In this document: positions 17,590 to 26,852 of the stretch, one piece after another
Numbering within the stretch: the first letter of the stretch is position 1
Layout of the letters: every line of letters starts with the position of its first letter
DNA from: Micromonospora sp. WMMD812
GTDB lineage: Bacteria; Actinomycetota; Actinomycetes; Mycobacteriales; Micromonosporaceae
Length of the DNA stretch: 64,000 nucleotides
NCBI RefSeq assembly: GCF_027497215.1
Contig: NZ_CP114904.1
Span: forward strand, 1,550,001 to 1,614,000
Reading direction: 5' to 3'
Notes under the pieces: model-generated
The model's database searches: none
What the model was told of the DNA's origin: nothing
Seen by the model: the letters and a program-made list of their open reading frames with translations, nothing else
Translations under genes and position numbers: made by a program

Positions 17590-18206
17590 CGTGACTGCGC
17601 AGACGAACCCTCGGGTTCGTATCGAGAACCGGTCGATTTCCCTGAACTCTCGGGAATCTCGGCTCGGGTGAAGACCAGCACGTCGGTGTGGATGTCCATC
17701 TGAGTCCGGTGCCCGCGCGTGGGTGGCTGGTCAGCGGCCACGATGTGCTGCAGGTAGGACAGGCATGCCTGCTTGGCCGCGATGACGACGTCGACCGGCA
17801 GGATCGGGTCACCGTGCCCCAGCAGCACGGCCAGGCATCCGCCGGGCAGGAGCTTCGCCCGGCACCGGACGAAGAACTCCACCGCGCCGGCACCGCGGGT
17901 GAGTGGCCAACCGGTGACGATCAGCATCGCCACCCCGCTCCCCCACCCCATCAAGCGCGCCCCCAGCAGGTGACGGCGGCGGCGGGCGGCGGTGATGGCG
18001 TGGGCCAGCTGCGGCCCCTGGGTCAGGTCGATGATCAGGTCGGACGGGTGGGTGAGGTTGTGGACCAGCCGGCTAGCCATCGCGTGGGACATGGTCTCGC
18101 CGCGCTGTGGGGCGGGTACCGGCCAGACGGTGATCGGGACGGGCGGGTCGCCGGGCACCACGTCCCCCACGGGGACCGGTGCGCCGTCGTGGTTTCTGTC
18201 GGTCAT
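17562..18206 (-). CDS. methyltransferase-like protein lacking catalytic motifs
   Basis: This 214-residue protein resembles the methyltransferase at 15633 in layout: a cofactor-domain start (LIIDLTQGPQLAHAITAARR), a central strand (VAMLIVTGWPLTR), a CRAKLLPGGCLAVLLGH segment and a closing DVLVFTRAE. The glycine-rich motif I is replaced by DLTQGPQ and the SPPY position by TGWP, so it is probably catalytically dead. A partner or regulatory role for the active enzyme is my inference. The first part is duplicated at 45308-45717. The last 25 residues read into the opposite hydrolase gene and may not be original. Confidence 0.7.
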   Translation of the reverse strand: MTDRNHDGAPVPVGDVVPGDPPVPITVWPVPAPQRGETMSHAMASRLVHNLTHPSDLIIDLTQGPQLAHAITAARRRRHLLGARLMGWGSGVAMLIVTGWPLTRGAGAVEFFVRCRAKLLPGGCLAVLLGHGDPILPVDVVIAAKQACLSYLQHIVAADQPPTRGHRTQMDIHTDVLVFTRAEIPESSGKSTGSRYEPEGSSAQSRYRRSGSPR

Positions 18207-19215
18207 GGGGCTGGTGGCCCCCGGCCGGCGGGCGTACTGACGTTTCCCAGTGCGCCGCCGACAGGTCGGTCGAACCCTCCTGGGACCTGACAGAACCTGT
18301 CACGCCGGTCGCCTGACAGCCCCGTCAGCGGGCGCGCGGGACCCTCACCGCGGCGAACCTGACGCGACCGGTCCTGGTCTGACAAACGCTCGTGCTGTCG
18401 GGTCGGGCTGTCCCAATCGAGATCTCGGAGCCCTCGCAGACGGCGAAGCTCCCGTCGAAGGGGACGAGCCCATGGCAATAACCATCCGTATGAGGACGGC
18501 CGACACGGCGCTGACCACCGCCGAGAAGGCATTCGCGCTTCTGACGTGCGAACCCGCTCCGCTGACGTTCGACGCCCGGGCGGTGCCGGGTCTGCCGGAT
18601 ACGACGATGCCGCTGGACGAGCTGCGCAAGCTGCTGCTGTGCGAGCGCTACGACAGCAGCACGACCGACGAGCTGTGGCGGCAACTGGCCCACCATGCGC
18701 GTGAGTGCGGACCGGCGTGGGTCGTGGGTGCGATCGGCGTGGCGGTGCCCGCGCTGACGCACCTCGCGGCGAGGATCAGCCGCGGACACACCAGGCACGC
18801 CGACGATGTCGACTCCGAAGTGTTGGCCGGGTTCCTGCAGGCGCTGCGCACGGCGGACCTCGCCCCGCCCCGGCTGTGGCTGCGGCTGTGCTGGGCGGCA
18901 TGGCGCGCAGGCGCCGCGGTCGCCAACAGCGACGACGGCCAGGAGCTCCCGCTGGACCTGTCCAGCGGCTCGCGCTCGCCGAGAATGCCCTACGGGCACC
19001 CGGACCTGCTGCTCGGCCGCGCAGCCGCCGCCGGCCTGATTACCACCGAGGCCGCCGAGCTGATCAGCGCTACCCGCTTCGGTGACGCGCTGATCGAGCA
19101 CCTGGCCGCCGAGATGGGCGTGGCCGCGTCGGCCCTGCGCATGCGTCGGCGCCGCGCCGAGCGCGTCGTGGCCGCTGCTGTGACGCGAGGCGACCTGTCC
19201 GACCCGGTCCGCCCC
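17811..19215. repeat. 1.4-kb direct duplication, copy A
   Basis: This segment covers most of the methyltransferase-like gene, the divergent promoter region and nearly all of the sigma-like gene. It is repeated in the same orientation at 45310-46715 with high identity (I estimate about 90 percent by eye). The left end of copy B is an abrupt junction; the right ends diverge gradually. Confidence 0.85.
18288..18320. promoter_or_regulatory. TGACAG-AAC-CTGTCA operator-like repeat
   Basis: A perfect 6-3-6 inverted repeat lies at 18288-18302, followed by another CTGACAG at 18313-18319 and CTGACA and CTGTC words near 18380-18400. It sits between the divergent methyltransferase-like and sigma-like genes and recurs in copy B at 45793-45807. 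Confidence 0.6.
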
Positions 19216-19248
19216 TGCGCCCACCGTGAGGGCGCGGTCGCGGCCTGA
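18472..19248 (+). CDS. sigma-70-like regulatory protein, copy A
   Basis: The ATG at 18472 follows GGGGACGAG and gives 258 residues. The middle (ISRGHTRHADDVDSEVLAGF, then RLWLRLCWAAWRAG) resembles a sigma region-2-like helical block. The end (LITTEAAELISATRFGDALI, then MGVAASALRMRRRRAE) resembles a region-4-type helix-turn-helix. I call it a sigma-like or DNA-binding protein with moderate confidence. It is divergent from the methyltransferase-like gene and has a paralog at 45977. It is a plausible activator of mobile-element genes. Confidence 0.7.
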   Translation: MAITIRMRTADTALTTAEKAFALLTCEPAPLTFDARAVPGLPDTTMPLDELRKLLLCERYDSSTTDELWRQLAHHARECGPAWVVGAIGVAVPALTHLAARISRGHTRHADDVDSEVLAGFLQALRTADLAPPRLWLRLCWAAWRAGAAVANSDDGQELPLDLSSGSRSPRMPYGHPDLLLGRAAAAGLITTEAAELISATRFGDALIEHLAAEMGVAASALRMRRRRAERVVAAAVTRGDLSDPVRPCAHREGAVAA

Positions 19249-19534
19249 CAACGCCGCCAGGTCAGTACACGGGCCGGAGCACCACCGTTGAGGACCAAAT
19301 CCAGTTCTGCACGCGACTGATGCCGTCGCCCGGGCTGCTCATAACCCAGTCGACCAGATCATCCAGCTACGCTCGGGGCCGTGCGCCGCCGAGGGAAGCC
19401 ACGCGGATCGCGGCAACAAACATGCACGTCAGCGGCAGTCAGCGGCACCGTGGGGAAGCTCCCGGGTCGGCCCGTTGTCATGGCGGGATCAGATGCTCGG
19501 GGCGGCTGCATCAATCGGCTACTCCGGCCGGCGG

Positions 19535-19867
19535 TCACTTAGCGGGCAGGGCCCGCGTGTAGGTGACGCCCCGGTTGACCCAGCGCTGAAGGTCGGCATC
19601 CCTGGCGCACGCCGAGGGCCCGACTGTGATCCAGCCGCGCATGGGCCGACCGCGCATCTGCGTCTGTTCCGCGCCGTCTTCGACCAGCAGTTGCGCAGAC
19701 TGCGCGGGGTCGACGCGGACCATCAGGCCACCTGCGCCGCGGATTACCACCGCCATGTTGCCGTTGAGCATCAGCGCCAGGCCGCCGAACATCCGCCTCT
19801 CGTCGATCCCGGGCTCACGCCCGATCAGCTCCCGCACGCGGTTGGCGAGATCCTCGTCATATGCCAT
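19535..19867 (-). CDS. TfoX/Sxy N-terminal domain protein
   Basis: The 110-residue protein matches the TfoX N-terminal domain: MAYDEDLANRVRELIG, IDERRMFGGLALMLNGNMAV, VRVDPAQSAQLL and a closing GWITVG. The ATG at 19867 is preceded by AGGA; the GTG at 19873 is an alternative. Full TfoX proteins control competence in gammaproteobacteria, but stand-alone N-terminal domains in actinobacteria have no known role. It is flanked by 286 bases without a gene. Confidence 0.85.
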   Translation of the reverse strand: MAYDEDLANRVRELIGREPGIDERRMFGGLALMLNGNMAVVIRGAGGLMVRVDPAQSAQLLVEDGAEQTQMRGRPMRGWITVGPSACARDADLQRWVNRGVTYTRALPAK

Positions 19868-20116
19868 ATCCACATCCTGGCACCGGGCTGTGACGGATCC
19901 TCTGGCAGAGCAGGGGTCGACGGCGGGGGTCCGGATGACGACGCGCTTCAGCAGATGGCCCGTTCGATGCGGCGGAGCGCCGGGTTGGCTGGTGCCTGGT
20001 GCCCGCCGCAGGCCGGGTAGGTCGACGGCGATGGCCGCGGCCGGCCACGGGGCTGGCGTTGTTGGCCTGGCTGCCCGGGGCTATTGGGGCGACCCAGCGG
20101 TGGTTAGGGTCTGCGC

Positions 20117-21061
20117 GTGGATCTGGACGACATCGCCGCCCGGCTCGGGGTACCCGTCGAGGACGTCGACCGCGTGCACCGGCTCGCCGGCGACCGGCCG
20201 TCGGCTCCGCTGCCCGCCAAGGCCGACGCGCCCGCGATCCTCGACCGGCTCGCGGTGCGGCCGGACGACGCCGCTGAGATCATGGCGGGCTGGCCCGACC
20301 CGGACTCTGCCCTGTGGACTTCGGAGCTGCGCTGGCTGCTCGACCGCTCGATCGCCCTGGTCCGCGTCGATCTCGGCGGTCACGGCTGGCTGTCGCCCGG
20401 TCCGGCGCTGCCGCGCGAACGGGGCCCCGCCTGGCGGCATCTCTACGTGTACGCGTACCTGGCCCTGGTCGACGTCGTCAGGGGGTATCACCGCGACCAC
20501 GGCATCGCCGATGCCGTGTCGTGGGTGACCCTCGCGGACCTGGGCCGCAACCTCGCGATCGACCGGCGGATGCACCGCGAGGGTTGGCCGGTCATGCAGA
20601 GCTGGCTGACGCTGCACGCCCGCGGCGGCATCTACGAGCTGGGCCGCCTGCAGCACCAGCGCGGCGGCACCGCCATCGACCTGCACATCCCCGAGTCGGG
20701 GCCGATGACCCCGGAGGCGGTCGCGGCGTCGCTCGACAGGGCCCGCGCGTTCTTCCCGCGCCACTTTCCCGACGAGCGCTACACGGCATTCTCTTGCGGC
20801 TCGTGGCTGCTCGACCCGCAGCTGCTGGAGTACCTGCCCGAGGACTCCAACATCGTCCGGTTCCAGCGGAGGTTCGAGCTGGAGCCCTACGAGGAGCCGG
20901 AAGGACTGGACGCCGACGTCGAGGTGCTGCGGTTCGTGTTCCGCACCCTGAGCACGCCGCTCGACCAGCTGCCGCGCCGCACCGTGCTCCAGCGCGCGAT
21001 CGTCGACCACCTGAAGGCCGGCCGCCACTGGCGCATCCGCCGCGGCCACTTCCCGATCTAG
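20117..21061 (+). CDS. acyltransferase-domain (GNAT-like) protein
   Basis: This 314-residue protein resembles actinobacterial acyltransferase-domain proteins with an N-terminal helical domain and a GNAT-like C-terminal half. Recognisable parts are MDLDDIAARLGVPVEDVDRV at the start, YHRDHGIADAVSWVTLADLG, LHIPESGPMTPEAVAASLDR and FSCGSWLLDPQLLEYLP. The GTG at 20117 is the only start that fits. The acceptor and acyl donor are unknown. It stands alone, followed by an IS110 remnant. Confidence 0.75.
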   Translation: MDLDDIAARLGVPVEDVDRVHRLAGDRPSAPLPAKADAPAILDRLAVRPDDAAEIMAGWPDPDSALWTSELRWLLDRSIALVRVDLGGHGWLSPGPALPRERGPAWRHLYVYAYLALVDVVRGYHRDHGIADAVSWVTLADLGRNLAIDRRMHREGWPVMQSWLTLHARGGIYELGRLQHQRGGTAIDLHIPESGPMTPEAVAASLDRARAFFPRHFPDERYTAFSCGSWLLDPQLLEYLPEDSNIVRFQRRFELEPYEEPEGLDADVEVLRFVFRTLSTPLDQLPRRTVLQRAIVDHLKAGRHWRIRRGHFPI

Positions 21062-21179
21062 GTCCACCGGGTCGAATCAGAGAACACGTCGTACGGATGA
21101 CCGCCGAACATCGCGGCGGGTGCCGGCCGGGCGCTGCATTACCGAGCCGGGGCAGCTCGTTGCCGCACGTCGCGACGCG

Positions 21180-21570
21180 CTTGTCGCGCACAAGCGTTCC
21201 GCCACCATCGAGATCATCAATTCGCAGGAGAATGCGCTCGGGCAGGGCCGGTTCGGCACAGACCGCGACGGCTACAAGGCCATGCTCGCCGCCGGCCGCA
21301 AGCACAAGAGCGCCTTTGGGCGGTCGAGGGCTGCAACGGCATCGGCCGGCACGTCGCTCAACGCCTGGTCGCCGACGGCGAGACCGTCGTGGACGTTCCC
21401 GCGACGCTGTCTGCCCGGGCCCCTGTGTTCGCCACCGGCCAGGGCCGCAAGACCGACCCGGTCAATGCCCGCAGCGTCGCCGTGGTCGCCCTGCGCACCA
21501 AAGGTCTGCGGCAGGTCGTCACCGACGACACCACGGTCGCGATCGCAGCAACGCTTCAGCTCGCCGCCGG
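21180..21570 (+). pseudogene. N-terminal remnant of an IS110-family transposase
   Basis: Two frames join to give an IS110 (DEDD) transposase N-terminus: HKRSATIEIINSQENALGQG and GTDRDGYKAMLAAGRKHK, then after a shift near 21305 LWAVEGCNGIGRHVAQRLVA and FATGQGRKTDPVNARSVAVV. The middle and C-terminal thirds are missing here. A C-terminal IS110 piece occurs in the opposite orientation at 40926-41120. It is inactive. Confidence 0.8.
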
Positions 21571-22263
21571 CGTCGGCGTGTGAACGGGTGGCGGCGCTTC
21601 GTCCAGTGCCTGCCGGCGCACGCCTCGGACGAGAAGGTAGCCGACCATCCAGAACTCGCCTACGGACGCGGGATACGCAAGTGCCTCGGCGACGACTTGT
21701 GCGTCAGGGGCGATGTACCTGATGAACGCGCTGAGCACGTACCCGACACCGCCGCCGACGAGGATCCAGCCCAGGGCGCGGGGCATCCAGCCCGATCGCA
21801 GCACGCACCAGCCCATGGGGATAAGCCACAGGCCGAAGAACAGTGGTCCCACGCCCCACAGGTTGTCGCTGACCAGGTACAGAACCTGGACGTTGGCCGC
21901 CGCGTCGCCGACCGGGTCGACCGATACCTCGACCGCCGTGGCCAACAGTGCCGCGCTCACGAGGCCCACGATCGCGTTGACCAGGCCGAAGGCGGCGATC
22001 CCGCTCGCGGCAATGGAGTCTACGGTGCGGAACAGGCGATAGAACCAGACGGCGGCGAGGGTTTGGGTGACTACCATGCCCAGCTCCAAGGCAACCCCAG
22101 CGCGGGAAAGCGACTCGTGCGTAACCAGGTTGGCCAGCGTCGCATTGGCGTCGTCGGCTGCGAAGAGCTGCGGGCGGACAATAAGGAACCCGAGTACGCC
22201 GGTGATGGCATTGCCGAGGTAGAACAGCCCGGTCATGCGGGCGGTACGTGTCAACGCGTGCAT
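21556..22263 (-). CDS. DUF4386 membrane protein
   Basis: The 235-residue protein has six or so hydrophobic helices and matches DUF4386: MHALTRTARMTGLFYLGNAI at the start, then LGMVVTQTLAAVWFYRLFR and LFFGLWLIPMGWCVLRSGW. The ATG is preceded by AAGGAG. The family function is unknown. Its 3' end overlaps the end of the IS110 remnant by a few bases. Confidence 0.85.
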   Translation of the reverse strand: MHALTRTARMTGLFYLGNAITGVLGFLIVRPQLFAADDANATLANLVTHESLSRAGVALELGMVVTQTLAAVWFYRLFRTVDSIAASGIAAFGLVNAIVGLVSAALLATAVEVSVDPVGDAAANVQVLYLVSDNLWGVGPLFFGLWLIPMGWCVLRSGWMPRALGWILVGGGVGYVLSAFIRYIAPDAQVVAEALAYPASVGEFWMVGYLLVRGVRRQALDEAPPPVHTPTPAAS

Positions 22264-22383
22264 CGTGGCTCCTTCTCGATCCGGGCAGGGCGTTGAGGGG
22301 TTTGGACGATCTCTCCGTGATTTCGGGTGCGTGGAACCGGGCCGCGAGGCGATTGCCTCGTGCGCCGTGTCACGTTGTGGGGT

Positions 22384-22608
22384 CTACTCGTGAGTGTCGG
22401 GGTATCCGAAGACGTCGTCGAGTGGCACCCGGAATACCCGCGCGATCTGGAAGGCCATCTCCAATGACGGCGAGTAGCGGCCCTGTTCGATCGCGATGAT
22501 GGTTTGGCGGGTCACCCCGATGTGGTCGGCCAGCTCCGCCTGGGTCATCCCCCCGTGGGCGAAGCGCAGCGCCCGGATCGAGTTGGTGACCCTGGTCGGC
22601 TTGCCCAT
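22384..22608 (-). CDS. XRE-family transcriptional regulator, single domain
   Basis: The 74-residue protein is essentially one helix-turn-helix: GGMTQAELADHIGVTRQTII, then EQGRYSPSLEMAFQIARVF and a conserved PLDDVFGYP end. It starts two bases after the stop of the membrane-protein gene, so both form one operon. The inverted repeats around the promoter (23053-23094) are the probable autoregulatory site. Confidence 0.92.
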   Translation of the reverse strand: MGKPTRVTNSIRALRFAHGGMTQAELADHIGVTRQTIIAIEQGRYSPSLEMAFQIARVFRVPLDDVFGYPDTHE

Positions 22609-22610
22609 GG

Positions 22611-23030
22611 CTACCAGCCCCGCCGGTACGCGACGATCTTCACCATCGACGAGGCCAGCGCGGCCAGGACGAACGCCAGGTAGAGCGCATGAGCGATCCA
22701 GAACTGCTCGACCTTCGCCATCGCCAGGACCAGCGGCACAATCGCGGCGATACTCATGACGTAGAACCCGACGTACTCACCCCGCCGGTTGATCTCCCGA
22801 TCGCGCTCGTCGGTCCTGTCCGCATCCTTGGGCGAGGCCATGGCGGCCACGATGGCCAGGACGATGCCCGCGCCGATCCCGACGCCGATCGAGGTGAGCA
22901 TCGGCCCCACGTAGGCGATCCTCGCCACGTCCGTGCCCGGCACCTTGGACAGCACGGTCGCCAGGTAGGCGACCGGGACGACGACGCCGACCAGGGCGTA
23001 GATCCAGGTGCGCTTCTCCTCTGAGGACAT
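22611..23030 (-). CDS. small integral membrane protein (DUF2178-like)
   Basis: The 139-residue protein has four predicted helices (IYALVGVVVPVAYLATVLS; ISIGVGIGAGIVLAIVAAM region; YVMSIAAIVPLVLAMAKV; a last one ending in KIVAYRRGW) and a charged cytoplasmic loop DADRTDERDREINRRGEY. This resembles membrane proteins paired with an XRE regulator in many Gram-positive bacteria. The ATG at 23030 follows CGGAGC. The function is unknown. Confidence 0.8.
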   Translation of the reverse strand: MSSEEKRTWIYALVGVVVPVAYLATVLSKVPGTDVARIAYVGPMLTSIGVGIGAGIVLAIVAAMASPKDADRTDERDREINRRGEYVGFYVMSIAAIVPLVLAMAKVEQFWIAHALYLAFVLAALASSMVKIVAYRRGW

Positions 23031-23052
23031 GTCCGCTCCGATGTAAGAAAAA

Positions 23053-23094
23053 CTTGACATGCCGAAGGTAAAACAGACCCGACATGATGTCAAG
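23053..23094 (-). promoter_or_regulatory. promoter with flanking inverted repeats of the XRE operon
   Basis: On the minus strand TTGACA is followed after 17 bases by TACCTT, a good -35/-10 pair. CTTGACAT (23053-23060) and ATGTCAAG (23087-23094) are perfect inverse copies flanking this promoter, so one protein dimer at each arm could block it. The XRE product is the likely binder. Confidence 0.65.
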
Positions 23095-23249
23095 AATCTT
23101 TAACTCGGCCTGGGGCTGGCTCGCGCACCGGCGATCGAGGGCAGCCGGCCAGCCTGTTCGCCAAGCCATTGCCCGAACGGCGAAAACGGTGACGACTGCC
23201 GTCGTCGAGGGCCACGCGATTGTGGCGCCTGGCCGCGGTCGGCGTCGGG

Positions 23250-23815
23250 TCACCACTGGCTGATGAGCGGCGTGTCCGGTTCGTGCTGCCGCCAGGCTTC
23301 GGTGAGGCGGGCGAGGCGGATGGGGGCGGCGACGCCGCGCCCGGTTGCGATCTTGCCGTTGGTGATGTCGAACGTCACGGCACCGATGACCTGGTCGCCG
23401 AGCACGAAGAGGATGGCGGCGGCGCCGTTGACGAGCGCGTAGTAAATGGCGGGCGTGCCGCCGGCAAGTCGCCGTTTCGCGGGTGTGGGTTTGAAGCCGG
23501 CCCGTACGACGGCGGCGACGCGCTGCGCGGTGTCGTACTGCAGCAGCGTCTCGGTCAGGCCGGCGCCGTCGGTGATCGCGGTCGCGTCGTCGGTGAGCAG
23601 CGCCACCAGCCGCTCGGTGCGGCCCGAGGAGGCAGCGGCGAGGAGTTCCTCGACGATCCTGCGGGCGGATGCGGGGTAGACTTCGCCGCCGCCGCCGCGG
23701 CGTGCGGCGGTGATGCGGTGCCGGGCCCGGTGCAGGTGCTGCTGGCTTGCGGACTCGGTGATGTCAAGGATCTCGGCGATGACCCACGCCGAATCACGCC
23801 TACGGCCAACCACAA
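23250..23815 (-). pseudogene. 3' remnant of an ECF41/SigJ-type sigma factor gene
   Basis: The open frame starts inside region 4 (VIAEILDITESASQQHLHRA) and continues through a complete SnoaL-like C-terminal extension to the family-typical end WRQHEPDTPLISQW. Sigma region 2 and the first half of region 4 are missing, so about 110 residues are lost. The C-terminal frame is intact, which suggests recent truncation near 23815. Confidence 0.8.
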
Positions 23816-24186
23816 ATGAGCGGCTGGCCAACGAACCGAGGGAGTCGCCGGCGTCCCGTCCACTGCGCTCCGTAATGGTGCGTGACCGGAGTGCATCCGG
23901 ATTTGCCGAGAAGAGTGCGTCCTGGCAATACTGCTATTCGGCTTGGGCGGTGAGCTGATGACCAGGCCCTTGGCACCCTCGCCGCAGCGCGGGCGTACGT
24001 GGGAACACCCGGAGTCCCCCGGAGCGCGGCACCATCCGAAGTCGAGGCCGGCAACACGCTCGCAACCGTCACCAAGCGGCTCGGCGCCGGTGCGTCGGTT
24101 CGTGGTGCGACACCGTCGGCTTCGCCATGCTCAATTAGGCGATTGCTCGGTTCCGCTTCTTTACCGGCTGGCGTCATGATGAGTGG
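23816..24186. other. intergenic stretch before the STAND gene
   Basis: No gene is supported. It must hold the promoter of the STAND gene at 24187; I see no clear consensus elements. Confidence 0.4.
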
Positions 24187-26823
24187 GTGAGTCGACGACT
24201 GGTCTCCCGAGCGGGTCGCCTGTTCATCGCCGTGGCCCTGCTCGCTGCCCTGGTCGCGGTCGCCAGCCACTTCGGCCTGTGGCAGAAGATTACCGGGAAC
24301 TCTGCGGCCGCCTGGGACTGGGTCGAGCGGTCTAGTTGGTTCAGTGCTGTCGCATCGCTCATCTTGACGATTGTCTACGAACGGCGAGCCCGTCAGGGCG
24401 GCGGACCCGGCGGGGAGGACCGCCGCATCTTCGCGATCGGGCTGTGGAATCGGATTGAGGTGCCAGGCGACCGGCCGGTAAAGCCCGAGCCGGTCATTCC
24501 CGCCCGCCCGGCGGAACCTGATAGGCCGGTGAACCATCTTCCGGAACGTGCCACTCTCGAAGCGGAACTGGCCGGGCCCCGCTCGGCGGTCGTGCTGGTC
24601 TACGGTCCGGCCGGCGCGGGCAAGACGACCCTCGTCGAGAGCGTGCTCCGTGCTACCGATCTCGGTGCCACCCGGGAAAGATTCGATCTCGTCGCGGACG
24701 AAAGCTTCGGTGCGGCCGAGCTGGTGCGGATTCTGGGCAAGAACACCGCGCGACCCCCGCAAGAGCTTCGCGACGACCCGCTGCAGTCACTGCACCTGGC
24801 GCTGGAGTCGCGGACGGATCCCGGTGTCGCCGTGGTGATCGACGGGGCCCAGCGGATTCTCGAGCCGACAACCAACAAGATTTCCGATTTCGATCTCAAC
24901 GAGGCGCTGGCCGTCATCGCGGCGCGCCGGGATCGGCGCGTCAAGGTCATCCTAATCACGCGTGAGCAGCCGATCGCGGCAGCGAGCAGCAGGTGGACCA
25001 CGGATGATGCGGTCCACATCCCGGTGAACCGGCTCGCGCCGGAAGATTTCAAGCAGTATCTCGCCATCCTGGATCCCGGGGATGCCGAGGGGATGCAGGC
25101 GGGTTCCGATGACCTGTGCGATCTTCTGCAGGGCATGCCGCGCAACGCCAACCTCTTTTGGGCCGCGCTAACCCTGCCCGTGGACCGGCCGTCGGTGCGT
25201 GAGCTGACCCGCAGGCTGGAACGGCCACGACGCAAGGACCGGCCGAGCACCCTCGCCCGGATGGTCGTCGACTCACTCACACCCGAGCAGCACAATCTTG
25301 TCGCCGCCGTCGCGGCCTACGACATGCCGGTGCTGTCCGAGGACGTGGTCCGATTGGTCGGCGACGGGATATCCCCGGTGCGAGTCGAGGAACTGCTCGA
25401 CGAGCTGGCGGAGCATCATGTGATCGTTCGTCTGGCGGCGCCGCCGCGATACTGCCTGACCGACCCGGAGATCCTCGGCGCGCTGCAACGCGACGGTCAA
25501 AACATGGAGGCTCTACGTCGCAAAGCCGCGAACCTGCTGTCGAACCGGCGCAAGCCGAAGGTTCATGTCCGCGGTCCCGGCGACCTCACCGTCGAGTTCA
25601 CCGAGCTCCGCATCACCCTGCGGAACCGGGACTGGCTGGCCGCCTTCGACCGGATTCAGGCGCTCGACCAGCATCTCGTCAAATGGAACGCGTCAGGGCT
25701 GATCATGGACGCCCGCACCCAGGTGATCGGCAGACTGGAAGACGCCTTCGACGAGTTGCGCAACTTCAACGCGCTGGGGTACGCCCGCGCCTCCCGAGGG
25801 CTGATGGGCCCGGCGGTGGACGCGTACGAGAGGGCGCTCGCTCTGGCCGGGACGCAGGACCGTCCGGACGAGCTCCGCCGGAAGATACTTGCCAACATCG
25901 CGGATCTCGAGTGGCAGCACGGCAAGATCCAGGAAGCGGAACGCCGGTACCGAAAGGTCCTGAAACTGGCCGTGCGCGACGGAGACGACGAAGGTCGAAT
26001 GGTCGCACTCTCCGGGATCGCCGACTGCCGCCGACGTCATGGCGATCACCGGCAGGCCGTCACCCTGGGCCGGGAGGCTCTCTCCCTGGCCCGGGAGCAG
26101 AACGCGTACGGCTGGGAGATCGACATCAGCGTTAAGGTGGCACGGTGGCTGTCCGAGCAGGAGGAGTCAGCTCCGGCGTGGGAGTTGATGACGGAAGCCG
26201 CAGTGGTCGCCGGTGAGCGCCCCAATCCCGCTTATCGGGCTCGCTGTCTGGACGGTCAGGCGGACCTGCACCTTGACGACGGTGACTGGGTCGCTGCTCG
26301 CACTAGCGCGGCGGAGGCGCTGCGCCACGCGCTGGACATCCACGATCCCGTCACGGTTCTCCAGGCGCGGACGACCCTGGCCATGGCCGCACTGCGACTA
26401 GGCGACCTCGAAGCGGCCCGGACGGAGATCGATCGCGCTGGCTGGTATCGGCGGGAGAAGAGGTCGCTGATCGTACTCGCGCTGCAAGCGCTGATCGCCT
26501 TCCGCGAGGATCCGGACGGCGAGGCACGCACCTTGTTCGAGACGCTGGAGAGGGAGGCCGCCCAACGCCGGAACGACGACCCGGACGACTTCGCGGCCTG
26601 GGAGCTGGAAGCAATCGCGATCTGTGGCCTGGGCGTGGATCGCCCTGGCCGGGCTGCCGCGGCGAAGACGGCTTTCGGGAAAGCCCGCACGATCGCGCCC
26701 GATTTCCCGGTCGTCAAGGAGCGCCTGCAATTCATGCTCGGCATCGTGGCCGCCTCCTCAACCGTGCACCGAGAGCTCGTTGCGGCCGCCACCGGGGATG
26801 CGGTACGAGGCTTCACCCCGTGA
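24187..26823 (+). CDS. membrane-anchored STAND ATPase with TPR repeats
   Basis: The 878-residue protein has two N-terminal hydrophobic helices (about residues 12-30 and 50-65), then a STAND-type NTPase and a long TPR region. Visible motifs are Walker A GPAGAGKTT (140-148), Walker B VAVVIDGA (214-221) and the sensor VKVILITREQP (252-262). A winged-helix-like segment follows (about 370-430), and TPR-like helices fill roughly residues 470-860. STAND proteins act as ligand-triggered oligomeric switches in signalling, defence and cell death. Here the only candidate effector is the membrane part. The start is GTG. It is convergent with the regulator gene ending at 26853. Confidence 0.88.
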   Translation: MSRRLVSRAGRLFIAVALLAALVAVASHFGLWQKITGNSAAAWDWVERSSWFSAVASLILTIVYERRARQGGGPGGEDRRIFAIGLWNRIEVPGDRPVKPEPVIPARPAEPDRPVNHLPERATLEAELAGPRSAVVLVYGPAGAGKTTLVESVLRATDLGATRERFDLVADESFGAAELVRILGKNTARPPQELRDDPLQSLHLALESRTDPGVAVVIDGAQRILEPTTNKISDFDLNEALAVIAARRDRRVKVILITREQPIAAASSRWTTDDAVHIPVNRLAPEDFKQYLAILDPGDAEGMQAGSDDLCDLLQGMPRNANLFWAALTLPVDRPSVRELTRRLERPRRKDRPSTLARMVVDSLTPEQHNLVAAVAAYDMPVLSEDVVRLVGDGISPVRVEELLDELAEHHVIVRLAAPPRYCLTDPEILGALQRDGQNMEALRRKAANLLSNRRKPKVHVRGPGDLTVEFTELRITLRNRDWLAAFDRIQALDQHLVKWNASGLIMDARTQVIGRLEDAFDELRNFNALGYARASRGLMGPAVDAYERALALAGTQDRPDELRRKILANIADLEWQHGKIQEAERRYRKVLKLAVRDGDDEGRMVALSGIADCRRRHGDHRQAVTLGREALSLAREQNAYGWEIDISVKVARWLSEQEESAPAWELMTEAAVVAGERPNPAYRARCLDGQADLHLDDGDWVAARTSAAEALRHALDIHDPVTVLQARTTLAMAALRLGDLEAARTEIDRAGWYRREKRSLIVLALQALIAFREDPDGEARTLFETLEREAAQRRNDDPDDFAAWELEAIAICGLGVDRPGRAAAAKTAFGKARTIAPDFPVVKERLQFMLGIVAASSTVHRELVAAATGDAVRGFTP

Positions 26824-26852
26824 CCGCCGCGATGCGGGCGCCCGGAAGATCG

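Noticed and set aside
20314..22296. A 660-codon open frame on the plus strand
   Set aside because: It overlaps the acyltransferase-like gene, the IS110 remnant and the DUF4386 gene in other frames and has arginine/proline-rich shadow composition.
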